Assembly (NCBI GenBank): GCA_905221605.1
Contig: CAJNDS010001757.1
Location: forward strand, 114,501 to 178,500
DNA: 64,000 nucleotides
From: Symbiodinium natans
Taxonomy: Eukaryota > Sar > Dinophyceae > Suessiales > Symbiodiniaceae
Reading direction: 5' to 3'
Made by a program: the position numbers and the translations under genes. The notes beneath the pieces were generated by a model that saw only the letters and a list, made by a program, of their open reading frames with translations, was not told where the DNA came from and made no database searches. Positions 22,901 to 31,967 of the stretch are shown here, in pieces. Numbering within the stretch: the stretch's first letter is position 1; each line of letters opens with the position of its first letter.

Positions 22901-23465
22901 CTGGGGGTTCTGAGCTTGAAGGTTCGGGTTGGGTGTAGAGGCCGTGGGGATCTCGACATAGATAGAGTCCGCCCACCACCACCCTTTCGCGACCTATCGT
23001 CCGCAGTCCCCGGCGCTTGGTGTTTGAGGATGTCGGCATATTTTCGGGATGGCTAGAGTCAGATCAAGTCGCACTGCAGGGAACAACGCGCGTTACTATC
23101 ATCAAGAAAGGTCATTCTTTCGTTCTGGTTTAACATTGCCGTCAGGCTCCCACAACGGCTTTTCCTCCCCAGTAGAGGCTCCTAAGCAGACCCATGCACC
23201 CCTCCAATTGGCAGGCTTCAGGTGCGGAATCAGATGGCGGGAATGGAATCTAACTACTGCATGGCGTCTCGAGGGTTTTGGAAAGTGGGGTTTTGAACGA
23301 TTTTTTGCTACTGCGAACCAAGGTAAAGAGGTGTACGGAGGCATAGACAGCGCTTCGGGTCTCCCTGGATTTGAACCCTAAACCCTAAACCCTAAACCCT
23401 CAAACTCAGTCTGTTTGGTGAAAGCTATGTTAGGCTCTAGGGATCCTTCTTGCATGGCCGGCTGC

Positions 23466-23488
23466 GTAGGCGCTCCGCCACTGTGTGC
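23466..23488 (-). CDS. PPR gene, micro-exon 7 (23 nt)
   Basis: It reads (G)TQWRSAY. The first two bases complete the glycine codon begun by exon 6. The acceptor is AAGAG and the donor is GC (TAC/GCAGCC). Ending after TAC gives W-R-S-A-Y-A-L-L, the exact spacing of the PPR consensus. Ending three bases later would add one alanine, so the end is uncertain by 3 nt. Confidence 0.7.
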
Positions 23489-23550
23489 CTCTTCAACGCA
23501 GAGTTGGACATCGCCAAAGGATTTTAGAGGGATGCTGAGGCGCAGAAATA

Positions 23551-23609
23551 GGGTTTAGGGTTTAGGGTTTAGGGTTTAGGGTTTAGGGTTTAGGGTTTAG
23601 GGTTTAGGG
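23551..23609. repeat. Telomere-like array TTTAGGG
   Basis: About eight units in the intron between PPR exons 6 and 7. Confidence 0.93.
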
Positions 23610-23870
23610 CTACTATCTACACAATCGCAAGGCTTCGGCGACTCGCTGCAGGGTCCGAGGTCTGGCTCAGTTCAGCTTCTCTTTGCCCTCGCTACGACGC
23701 ACATTGAGTGCTTCAGGCTCAAGCAGGGCGGCTGGGGTTCAAGGTTTGCCTGATGCTCATAAAGTCTTTTTTTCTTCGTCTAAACCTACAACTTTGCGAC
23801 GGCACGCCTCTTTGTTTTCCATTCCAACTTGGACCCTTGGGTTTAAGACCGAGGTCCGCAACCGTTTTTT

Positions 23871-24022
23871 AGGGTAGTTACATGGTCCCTTAGTATGGAC
23901 CCTTCAAGGGGGACCTTTTAGATACTCCTTGTATACCTATACAACCCAAGGGCCCATACTTCAGAACCCTTTGAAGAATGTAAGGGACCATTCTTAAGGG
24001 ACCATGCACCTACCCTTAGAAA
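23871..24022. mobile_element. Inverted-repeat element (family D)
   Basis: The left end AGGGTAGTTACATGGTCCCT and the right end, with AAGGGACCATGCACCTACCC, are imperfect complements around about 110 bp rich in GGACC/GGTCC. It is in the same PPR intron. Confidence 0.65.
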
Positions 24023-24068
24023 CCCTCAAGGACAACCCAGGACTCTTAGAGGACCTGCATGGGTCTAC

Positions 24069-24134
24069 AGTTTAGGGTTTAGGGTTTAGGGTTTAGGGTT
24101 TAGGGTTTAGGGTTTAGGGTTTAGGGTTTAGGGT
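24069..24134. repeat. Telomere-like array TTTAGGG
   Basis: About nine units, 30 bp from PPR exon 6. Confidence 0.93.
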
Positions 24135-24164
24135 GCCCTGTGCAACCAGCACCAGCACAGGCAC

Positions 24165-24218
24165 CTTTCTCGCAGGCACTGATGCTGGCTCCGTAGATTC
24201 CCACGTCCCGCGCGATGC
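24165..24218 (-). CDS. PPR gene, exon 6
   Basis: A 54-bp exon encoding IARDVGIYGASISACEK. The leading GC completes a glycine codon with the last base of exon 5, which lies 16 kb away at 40,364. The acceptor is GGAAAG and the donor is GT (AAAG/GTGCCT). Only about 7 bp separate its 5' end from the telomere array that the retroelement entered. Confidence 0.85.
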
Positions 24219-24257
24219 CTTTCCAACGGTTTAGGGTTTAGGGTTTAGGGTTTAGGG

Positions 24258-24544
24258 TGCGGAGCTGCAACTGGTATTGTAGAAAAGAGTTAGTGTTGGG
24301 GGTTGGAAGGGTCAATGAACCCGGAAATCTTGTATGGCTCAAGATGGCCAAGAGCCGTCAGCTTTTGTTGAAAAAGTACGTACGTCTGGGGTTGGGTTTA
24401 ACGGGTTGGAGTAGTCCCGTCCCTTCTCCCTTATCCTGTCCCCGTAGGGGTGGGTGTTCTTGTTTCTGGTTCGATCTGGGAAATCCATATAGGCGACTGT
24501 TGAGGGTTGGTTTCTTTTCCTGTTCCCTTTCGGTTGCCCCCGTA
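24258..24544 (+). repeat. 5' LTR
   Basis: 287 bp, starting TGCGGAGCTGCAACTGG and ending GGTTGCCCCCGTA. It begins with TG, but the end is TA rather than the usual CA. It should hold the element promoter; no clear TATA box was seen. Confidence 0.93.
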
Positions 24545-24556
24545 GGTTATGAGCCC
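24545..24556 (+). promoter_or_regulatory. Primer binding site (half-tRNA initiator Met type)
   Basis: GGTTATGAGCCC lies directly after the LTR. It is complementary to the anticodon stem-loop of initiator tRNA-Met (GGGCUCAUAACC in yeast), not to a tRNA 3' end. Drosophila copia uses this internal, half-tRNA priming site, so it points to copia-type enzymes. Confidence 0.8.
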
Positions 24557-24614
24557 AAGTTAGGTTCCCTGCGGTGGTTGAGTGTTGTCTTAAGATCTTT
24601 GGGATCAAGAAGCA

Positions 24615-25395
24615 ATGCCTTCTCCCAAGCGATGGCTCCAACCTTCCTCGGATGGTGGACAGAATGGTGGAGCTGGAAATGGTGCAGCTGAGTCTCTGGG
24701 TGAAAGAGCGGTGCTGGAAGAGGTGATTCCCGGCGCTGAAGAACATCTGGAAGAAGCCTTGGTTGCGGAAAACCCCAATGTGGGTATGAATCCCAATGTG
24801 GATATGGTTAGCAATGCTGAAGCTGAAGGACGTGCTGTCTCTGTATCGCCAAAGCCTGGTGAAAAAAGGAACTGGGACGCGACTGGTGGTATAGATCGTG
24901 AAATGGAGGTGACTGTTTTACGAGTGTTGCAAAAACATGGGTATCAGCCGTCGACTTCGACTTCGGGCCGAATGGTAGACCAAGGGTCTCAGACCGATCT
25001 GATTGGAGAAGTGCTGCAAGCGGCCAGGAGGCCTCTGAACAAGATTAAAGGGGATCCCTCTTCGAGTTCCCAAGGTGGTGGAAGCGGTTACGAACAGAAG
25101 GGTGCGGACAGCTTTGAAGCTGCACCAGCTGCTGAATACGCCATGGGGGAGGAGGAGATCTTACCGATGGAGGCTGAAAGGTTGCGACAGTTGTCAGAAG
25201 AAGAGGATGAGATGCGTCAAGTCTCTGAAAGGGATGGTTTTCGGAAAGATGAGCATCTGATCAAAGCGTGGACAACGTGGGAATGGCACCTCCATGAAGA
25301 TGGGAGACAATATTACTACTGCCTGGATACGCAGGAAAGCAAGTGGACGTTGCCGGTTGTAGGTGAAAAGATGAAGAGTGACGAGGTGGTTGCCT
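24615..25395 (+). CDS. Retroelement polyprotein, exon 1 (WW domain)
   Basis: Starts with the first ATG after the primer binding site (58 bp downstream). It runs 260 codons plus one base and ends at GCC T/GTAAGA. The N-terminal two-thirds is acidic and probably disordered. Residues 219-247 form a WW-like domain: W222 and W224, then EDGRQYYYC, then W244-T-L-P247. The 20-22 residue spacing of the tryptophans and the closing proline fit the family, which binds proline-rich ligands. Read on without splicing, the frame stops 20 bases later inside the foldback element (TAA at 25,413). Spliced, the split codon T/GT restores cysteine and the frame continues at 31,968. It replaces the usual Gag N-terminus; no match to a known capsid is recognised. 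Confidence 0.8.
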
Positions 25396-26289
25396 GTAAG
25401 ATCCTTTGCGTGTAATTTTACACGTTCGCCAAATTTACACGCAAAAAACAGTATAATTAATTTATACTCAAAATTGGTGTGTAAAAAATTTACACGTTTT
25501 AGTGTAAATTTTGGAGTGTAAATTACACTTTTTCGTAGTGTAAATTACACTTTTACACTTCAAAATGCGGGTGTTTTGTAGAGTTACATGTTTATATATT
25601 AAGAAAAAAACATGATTTTCCGAGTTGCAGATGTGACTGTGGGCACAGATTTCCCAAATTTCAATGTTGTTTCGACCGAAACAACAACAGTCACAGATAA
25701 CAGCCATAACGAAAACACCAAAAAACCCAAGCCCAAAACCCAAAACCCTAAGCACAAAACCAAAAAGAACAAAGCACTGAATCCAAAACCCAGCCCCAAA
25801 ACCCAAATCCTGAGCCCGAAACGTTGAATTTGTGGTAAAATTGTTTTGTTTTTCCACAGGAACCATTGACTTTTGCAACAATTCTAGAATTTTGTGTAAA
25901 AAAATGTGCTTTTCAGCAAAACGTTTTGATGTTTTACAAAAAAACTTTCGATTTGGTTTGGTAAAGGTGTGCGATTTGTTGACAAATATTTTTTTGCTAG
26001 AAATATCTAAGTTTTTCCGAAAAAAATCGTAACCAAAAAATATCTAGCTTTTTTGAAAAAAGTCTTGATTGCTCTTAATGTTTTGTAAAGAATCTAAACT
26101 CCCAACCCGCAAACCTAAGCCCCAAATCAAACACCCTAAGCCCCAGCCCCAAGCCCTGAGCCCGAAACCCAAACACCATAAGCGCCAAACCCCAAACCCT
26201 GAGCCCCCAACCCATAACCCTAAGCCCGAAGCCCCAAAAACCTATCAGCCCAAGCCTCAAAACCCCAAGCCCAAAGCCCCAATCCTAAA

Positions 26290-28160
26290 CCATGCGCCCG
26301 AAACCCTGGTTTTGAGCTTAGGGTTTTGGGGTTTAGGGCTTAGGGTGTTGGGTTTAGGGCTAAAGGTTTTGGGATTTATGGCTTAGGGTTTTGGGTTTCG
26401 GGCTTAGGGTTTTGGTGTTTAGGGCTTAGGGTTTTGGTGTTTAGGGCTTAGGGTTCTGTGTTTGGGCTTAGGCTTTTGGGGTTTGGGTCTAGTGTTTTTG
26501 GGTTTGGGGTTTAGTGTTTTTGGGTTTGGGGCAGGGTTTTGGGTTTGGGGCTTCGGGTTTTGGTTTCGGGCCTAGGGTTTTTTGGGTTTAGGGCTTTGGG
26601 TTTTTGGGCTTGAGGTCTCAGGGTTTTGGTGTTTCGGGCTTAGGGCTTTGTGTTTGGGCTTAGGGTTTTGGGGTTTGGGTCTAGTGTTTTGGGTTTGGGG
26701 CTTAGGGCTTTTGGGTTTGGGGCTTAGGGCTTTGGGTTTGGGGCTTAGGGTTTTTGGGTTTGGGGCTTAGTGTTTTGGGTTGGGGCTTAGGGTTTTTGGG
26801 CTTGGGGGTTAGGGTTTTGGGTTTGGGGCTCAGGGTTTTGGGTTTCAGGCTTGGGATTTGGGTTTTGGGGCAGGGTTTTGGGTTCTGGGCTTTGGGTATT
26901 GGTTTAGCGCTTAGGGTTTTGGGGTTTTGGGCTTAGGTTTTTTGGTGCTTGGGCTTGGGGTTTGGGTTTCGGGTAGAAACTTTTCTTTTTGTTTGGGGGC
27001 TTAGGGCCTTAGGGCTTGGGGTTTGGGGCTTAGCGTTTTGGTTTCGGGCTTAGGGTTTTTGGGTTTGGGGCTTACGGCTTTGGGATTGGGGCTTAGAGCT
27101 TTCGGGCTTTAGGGTTCAGGGTTTTGGTGTTTAGGGCTTAGGGTTTTGGTGTTTAGGGCTTAGGGTTTTGTGTTTGGGCTTAGGCTTTTGGGGTTTGGGT
27201 CTAGTGTTTTTGGGTTTGGGGTTTAGTGTTTTTGGGTTTGGGGCTTAAGTTTTTGGGATTGGGGCAGGGTTTTGGGTTTGGGGCTTAGGGTTTTGGTTTC
27301 GGGCTTAGGGTTTTTTGGGTTTAGGGCTTTGGGTTTTTGGGCTTGAGGTCTCAGGGTTTTGGTGTTTCGGGCTTAGGGCTTTGTGTTTTGGCTTAGGGTT
27401 TTGGGGTTTGGGTCTAGTGTTTTGGGTTTGGGGCTTAGGGCTTTTGGGTTTGGGGCTTAGGGCTTTGGGTTTGGGGCTTAGGGTTTTTGGGTTTGGGGCT
27501 TCGTGTTTTGGGTTGGGGCTTAGGGTTTTCGGGCTTGGGGGTTAAGGTTTTGGGTTTGGGGCTCAGGGTTTTGGGTTTCAGGCTTGGGATTTGGGTTTTG
27601 GGGCAGGGTTTTGGGTTCTGGGCTTCGGGTATTGGTTTGGCGCTTAGGGTTTTGGGGTTTTGGGCTTAGGTTTTTTGGTGCTTGGGCTTGGGGTTTGGGT
27701 TTCGGGTAGAAACTTTTCTTTTTGTTTGGGGGCTTAGGGCCTTAGGGCTTGGGGTTTGGGGCTTAGCGTTTTGGCTTAGGGTTTTTGGGTTTGGGGCTTA
27801 CGGCTTTGGGATTGGGGCTTAGAGCTTTCGGGCTTTAGGGCTCAGGGTTTTGGTGCTTAGGGTTTTGGGGTTTGGGTCTAGTGTTTTGGGTTTGGGGCTT
27901 AGGGTTTTTGGGTTTGGGGCTTAGTGTTTTGGGTTTGGGGCTTACGGTTTTGAGTTTAGGGCTAAGGGTTTTGGGGCTTAGGGCGTAAGGTTTTTTTGGG
28001 TTTCGGGCTTAGGATTTGGGTTTTGGGGCTGGGTTTTGGATGGTTTTGGGTTCAGGACGTTGGGGTTTTGGGTTTGGTGCTGAAGGTTTTGTGTCTTGGG
28101 CTTAGGTTTTTTGGTGTTTGGGCTTGGGGTTTGGGTTTCGGGTATAGAAAAAAGGTTTTT
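26290..28160. repeat. Left arm: degenerate GGGTTTGGGGCTTAGGG repeats
   Basis: About 1.9 kb of G-rich repeats of roughly 18-22 bp, which look like expanded, degenerate telomere units (GGGTTTTGGGTTTGGGGCTTA). Within the arm, 26,582-27,000 and 27,315-27,720 are near-identical, so a segment of about 730 bp was duplicated. Apparent Gly-Leu-Gly-Leu proteins are artefacts. Confidence 0.9.
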
Positions 28161-28523
28161 GTTGCTTGGGGACTGGGTTTGGGATTATGTTTTTTTTGCA
28201 AAAAACAAACAATTTCATGAAAAAAATCTTTAAAAATCTGCGAAAAGTGTATACAAAGTTGGTTGCAAGTGATGGGTTTTTATCAAAAAAAATGAGGTTT
28301 AGCTGAGAAACGGTGGGTTTTTGTGTAAACTGTTAGGTGTTTTGTCCCAAAAACCTGTTATTTTCTGAAAATCTGTGAGTTTTTTTGCAAAAACTATACA
28401 CAAATCAACCGAAAATGTAATTTTTTCTGTAAATTCCATTGTATTTCAAGCAAAAAATATTAAAAACGACACAAAAATCAACGAAAAATATACAATTTTA
28501 CGCAATTTTGATTGAATTTTGCT

Positions 28524-28862
28524 TACACTTTTGCCAAAAGTGCATACACTTTTGCCAAAAGTGCATACACTTTTGCCAAAAGTGCATACACTTTTGCCAA
28601 AAAGTGCATACACTTTTTGCCAAAAGTGCCTACACTTTTGCCAAAAGTGCATACACTTTTGAAAGTGTATACACTTTTGGCAAAAGTGTATGCACTTTTG
28701 GCAAAAGTGTATGCGCTTTTGGCAAAAGTGTATGCACTTTTGGCAAAAGTGTATGCACTTTTGGCAAAAGTGTATGCACTTTTGGCAAAAGTGTATGCAC
28801 TTTTGGCAAAAGTGTATGCACTTTTGGCAAAAGTGTATGCGCTTTTGGCAAAAGTGTAAGCA
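28524..28862. repeat. Central inverted array of a 21-bp repeat
   Basis: About six copies of CACTTTTGCCAAAAGTGCATA run to the centre, then nine or more complementary copies (GTGTATGCACTTTTGGCAAAA) run away from it. Each unit is itself partly palindromic (TTTTGCCAAAA). This forms the hairpin tip of the foldback element. Confidence 0.93.
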
Positions 28863-29189
28863 ACATTCAATCAAAATTGCGTAAAATTGTATATTTTTCG
28901 TTGATTTTTGTATTGTTTTTAAATATTTTTTGCTTGAAATACAATGGAATTTACAGAAAAAATTATATTTTCGGTTGATTTGTGTATAGTTTTTGCAGAA
29001 AAAACTCACAGATTTTCAGAAAATAACAGGTTTTGAGGACAAAACACCTAACAATTTACACAAACATCCACCGTTTTTCAGCCTAACCTCAATTTTTTGA
29101 GATAAAGACCCATCACTTGCAACCAACTTTGTATACACTTTTCGCAGGTTTTTAAAGATTCTTTCATGAAATTGTTTGTTTTTTGCAAA

Positions 29190-31070
29190 AAACCATAATC
29201 CCAAACCCAGTCCCCAAGCAACAAAAACCTTTTTTCTATACCCGAAACCCAAACCCCAAGCCCAAACACCAAAAAACCTAAGCCCAAGACACAAAACCTT
29301 CAGCACCAAACCCAAAACCCCAACGTCCTGAACCCAAAACCATCCAAAACCCAGCCCCAAAACCCAAATCCTAAGCCCGAAACCCAAAAAAACCTTACGC
29401 CCTAAGCCCCAAAACCCTTAGCCCTAAACTCAAAACCCTAAGCCCCAAACCCAAAACACTAAGCCCCAAACCCAAAAACCCTAAGCCCCAAACCCAAAAC
29501 ACTAGACCCAAACCCCAAAACCCTAAGCCCAAACACAGAACCCTAAGCCCTAAACACCAAAACCCTGAGCCCTAAAGCCCGAAAGCTCTAAGCCCCAATC
29601 CCAAAGCCGTAAGCCCCAAACCCAAAAACCCTAAGCCCGAAACCAAAACGCTAAGCCCCAAGCCCCAAGCCCTAAGTCCGCAAACCAAAAAAAGTTTCTA
29701 CCCGAAACCCAAACCCCAAGCCCAAACACCAAAAAACCTAAGCCCACAACCCAAAACCCTACCCAAAAACCCAAAGCCCAGAACCCAAAACCCTGCCCCA
29801 AAACCCAAATCCCAAGCCTGAAACCCAAAACCCTGAGCCCCAAACCCAAAACCCTAACCCCCAAGCCCAAAAACCCTAAGCCCCAACCCAAAACACTAAG
29901 CCCCAAACCCAAAAGCCCTAAGCCCCAAACCCAAAACACTAGACCCAAACCCCAAAACCCTAAGCCCAAACACAAAGCCCTAAGCCCGAAACACCAAAAC
30001 CCTGAGACCTCAAGCCCAAAAACCCAAAGCCCTAAACCCAAAAAACCCTAAGCCCGAAACCAAAACCTTAAGCCCCAAACCCAAAACCCTGCCCCAATCT
30101 CAAAAACTTAAGCCCCAAACCCAAAACACTAAGCCCCAAACCCAAAAACCCTAAGCCCCAAACCCAAAACACTAGACCCAAACCCCAAAACCCTAAGCCC
30201 AAACACAGAACCCTAAGCCCTAAACACCAAAACCCTGAGCCCTAAAGCCCGAAAGCTCTAAGCCCCAATCCCAAAGCCGTAAGCCCCAAACCCAAAAACC
30301 CTAAGCCCGAAACCAAAACGCTAAGCCCCAAGCCCCAAGCCCTAAGTCCGCAAACCAAAAAAAGTTTCTACCCGAAACCCAAACCCCAAACCCAAACACC
30401 AAAAACCCTGAGCCCAAAACCCAAAACCCTAACCCAAGCCTGAAACCCAAAACCCTGAGCCCCAAACCCAAAACCTTAACCCCCAAACCCAAAAACCCTA
30501 AGCCCCAACCCAAAACACTAAGCCCCAAACCCAAAAACCCTAAGCCCCAAACCCAAAGCCCTAAGCTCCAAACCCAAAAGCCCTAAGCCCCAAACCCAAA
30601 ACACTAGACCCAAACCCCAAAACCCTAAGCCCAAACACAAAGCCCTAAGCCCGAAACACCAAAACCCTGAGACCTCAAGCCCAAAAACCCAAAGCCCTAA
30701 ACCCCAAAAACCCTAAGCCCGAAACCAAAACCCTAAGCCCCAAACCCAAAACCCTGCCCCAATCCCAAAAACTTAAGCCCCAAACCCAAAGACACTAAAC
30801 CCCAAACCCAAAAACACTAGACCCAAACCCCAAAAGCCTAAGCCCAAACACAAAACCCTAAGCCCTAAACACCAAAACCCTAAGCCCGAAACCCAAAACC
30901 CTAAGCCATGACAAACCCCTTAGCCCTAAACCCAACACCCTAAGCCCTAAACCCCACAAAACCCTAAGCTCAAAACCAGGGTTTCGGGCGCATGGTTTAG
31001 GATTGGGGCTTTGGGCTTGGGGTTTTGAGGCTTGGGCTGATAGGTTTTTGGGGCTTCGGGCTTAGGGTTA
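29190..31070. repeat. Right arm: complement of the left G-rich repeats
   Basis: CCCTAAGCCCCAAACCCAAAA-type repeats are the reverse complement of the left arm, including its internal duplication (29,400-30,000 and 30,080-30,680). Confidence 0.9.
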
Positions 31071-31967
31071 TGGGTTGGGGGCTCAGGGTTTGGGGTTTGG
31101 GGCTTATGGTGTTTTGGGTTTCGGGCTTAGGGCTTGGGGCTGGGGCTTAGGGTTTTTGATTTGGGGCTTAGGTTTGTGGGTTGGGAGTTTAGATTCTTTA
31201 CAAAACATTAAGAGCTTTGGAAGCAATCAAGACTTTTTTCAAAAAGCTAGATGTTTTTTGGTTACGATTTTTTCTGGAAAACTTAGATATTTTTTAGCAA
31301 AAAAGCTTTTTGTCAACAAATCGCACACCTTTACCAAACCAAATCGAAAGTTTTTTTGTAAAACATCAAAAAACTTTGCTGAAAAGCACATTTTTTTTTT
31401 GCAAAATTCTAGAATTGTGTTGCAAAAGTTAATGGTTTGTGTTGAAAAACAAAACAATTTTACCACAAATTCAACGTTTCGGGCTCAGAATTTGGGGTTT
31501 GTGGCTGGGTTTTGGATTCAGGGCTTTGTTTTTTTTGGTTTTGTGCTTAGGGTTTTCGGTTTTGGGCTCAGGTTTTTTTGGTGTTTTCGTTATGGCTGTT
31601 ATCTGTGACTGTTGTTGTTTCGGCCGAAACAACATTAAAATGAGGGAAATCTGTTCCCACAGTCACATCTGTAACTCGGAAAATCATTTTTTTTCAAATA
31701 TATTGTGTGTGTTCGTCCAAATGGCATTGGGAAACACATGGATACACAAACAAAACGGAATTGTGTGCCAGTAGTCTCGGCTTCAAATGTACCGAAACAG
31801 AGTGTAATTCGGAGAACATGGGTGTATAAATTACACGTTTTGACGTGTAATTTACACACCCAAATTTACACAAAAACGTGTAATTTCCAGGGATAGATTT
31901 ACACGTCAAAAACGTGTAAAAAATTAAAAAATGTAAAATGTAAAATTACACGCAAAGGATCTTACAG

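Larger units (their letters stand above)
25394..31967 (+). mobile_element. 6.6-kb foldback element acting as an intron (introner-like)
   Basis: 29-bp perfect terminal inverted repeats (25,394-25,422 and 31,939-31,967) start CTGTAAGATCC and end GGATCTTACAG. They contain GTAAGA at the donor side and TTACAG at the acceptor side. The predicted intron is 25,396-31,967. The rest is one giant inverted repeat centred near 28,660. AT-rich outer segments with mirrored GTGTAAATTACAC motifs, a TTTCGACCGAAACAAC block, then about 2 kb of G-rich telomere-like repeats on the left reappear as the reverse complement on the right. The arms match closely but not perfectly, so they are older than the LTR pair. 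It has no transposase or other gene. No convincing target duplication was found. Confidence 0.88.

Noticed and set aside
23448-23550. Minus frame with VQLCVEEAHSGGAPTQPAMQ that looked coding
   Set aside because: The PPR micro-exon at 23,466-23,488 uses a different frame and fits phase and repeat spacing. This shows that coding-like appearance alone is unreliable here.
26069-31774. Gly-Leu-rich and Pro-Lys-rich frames in the foldback arms
   Set aside because: Translations of telomere-like G-rich repeats. The same frames appear mirrored on the other arm, so they are structural repeats and not genes.
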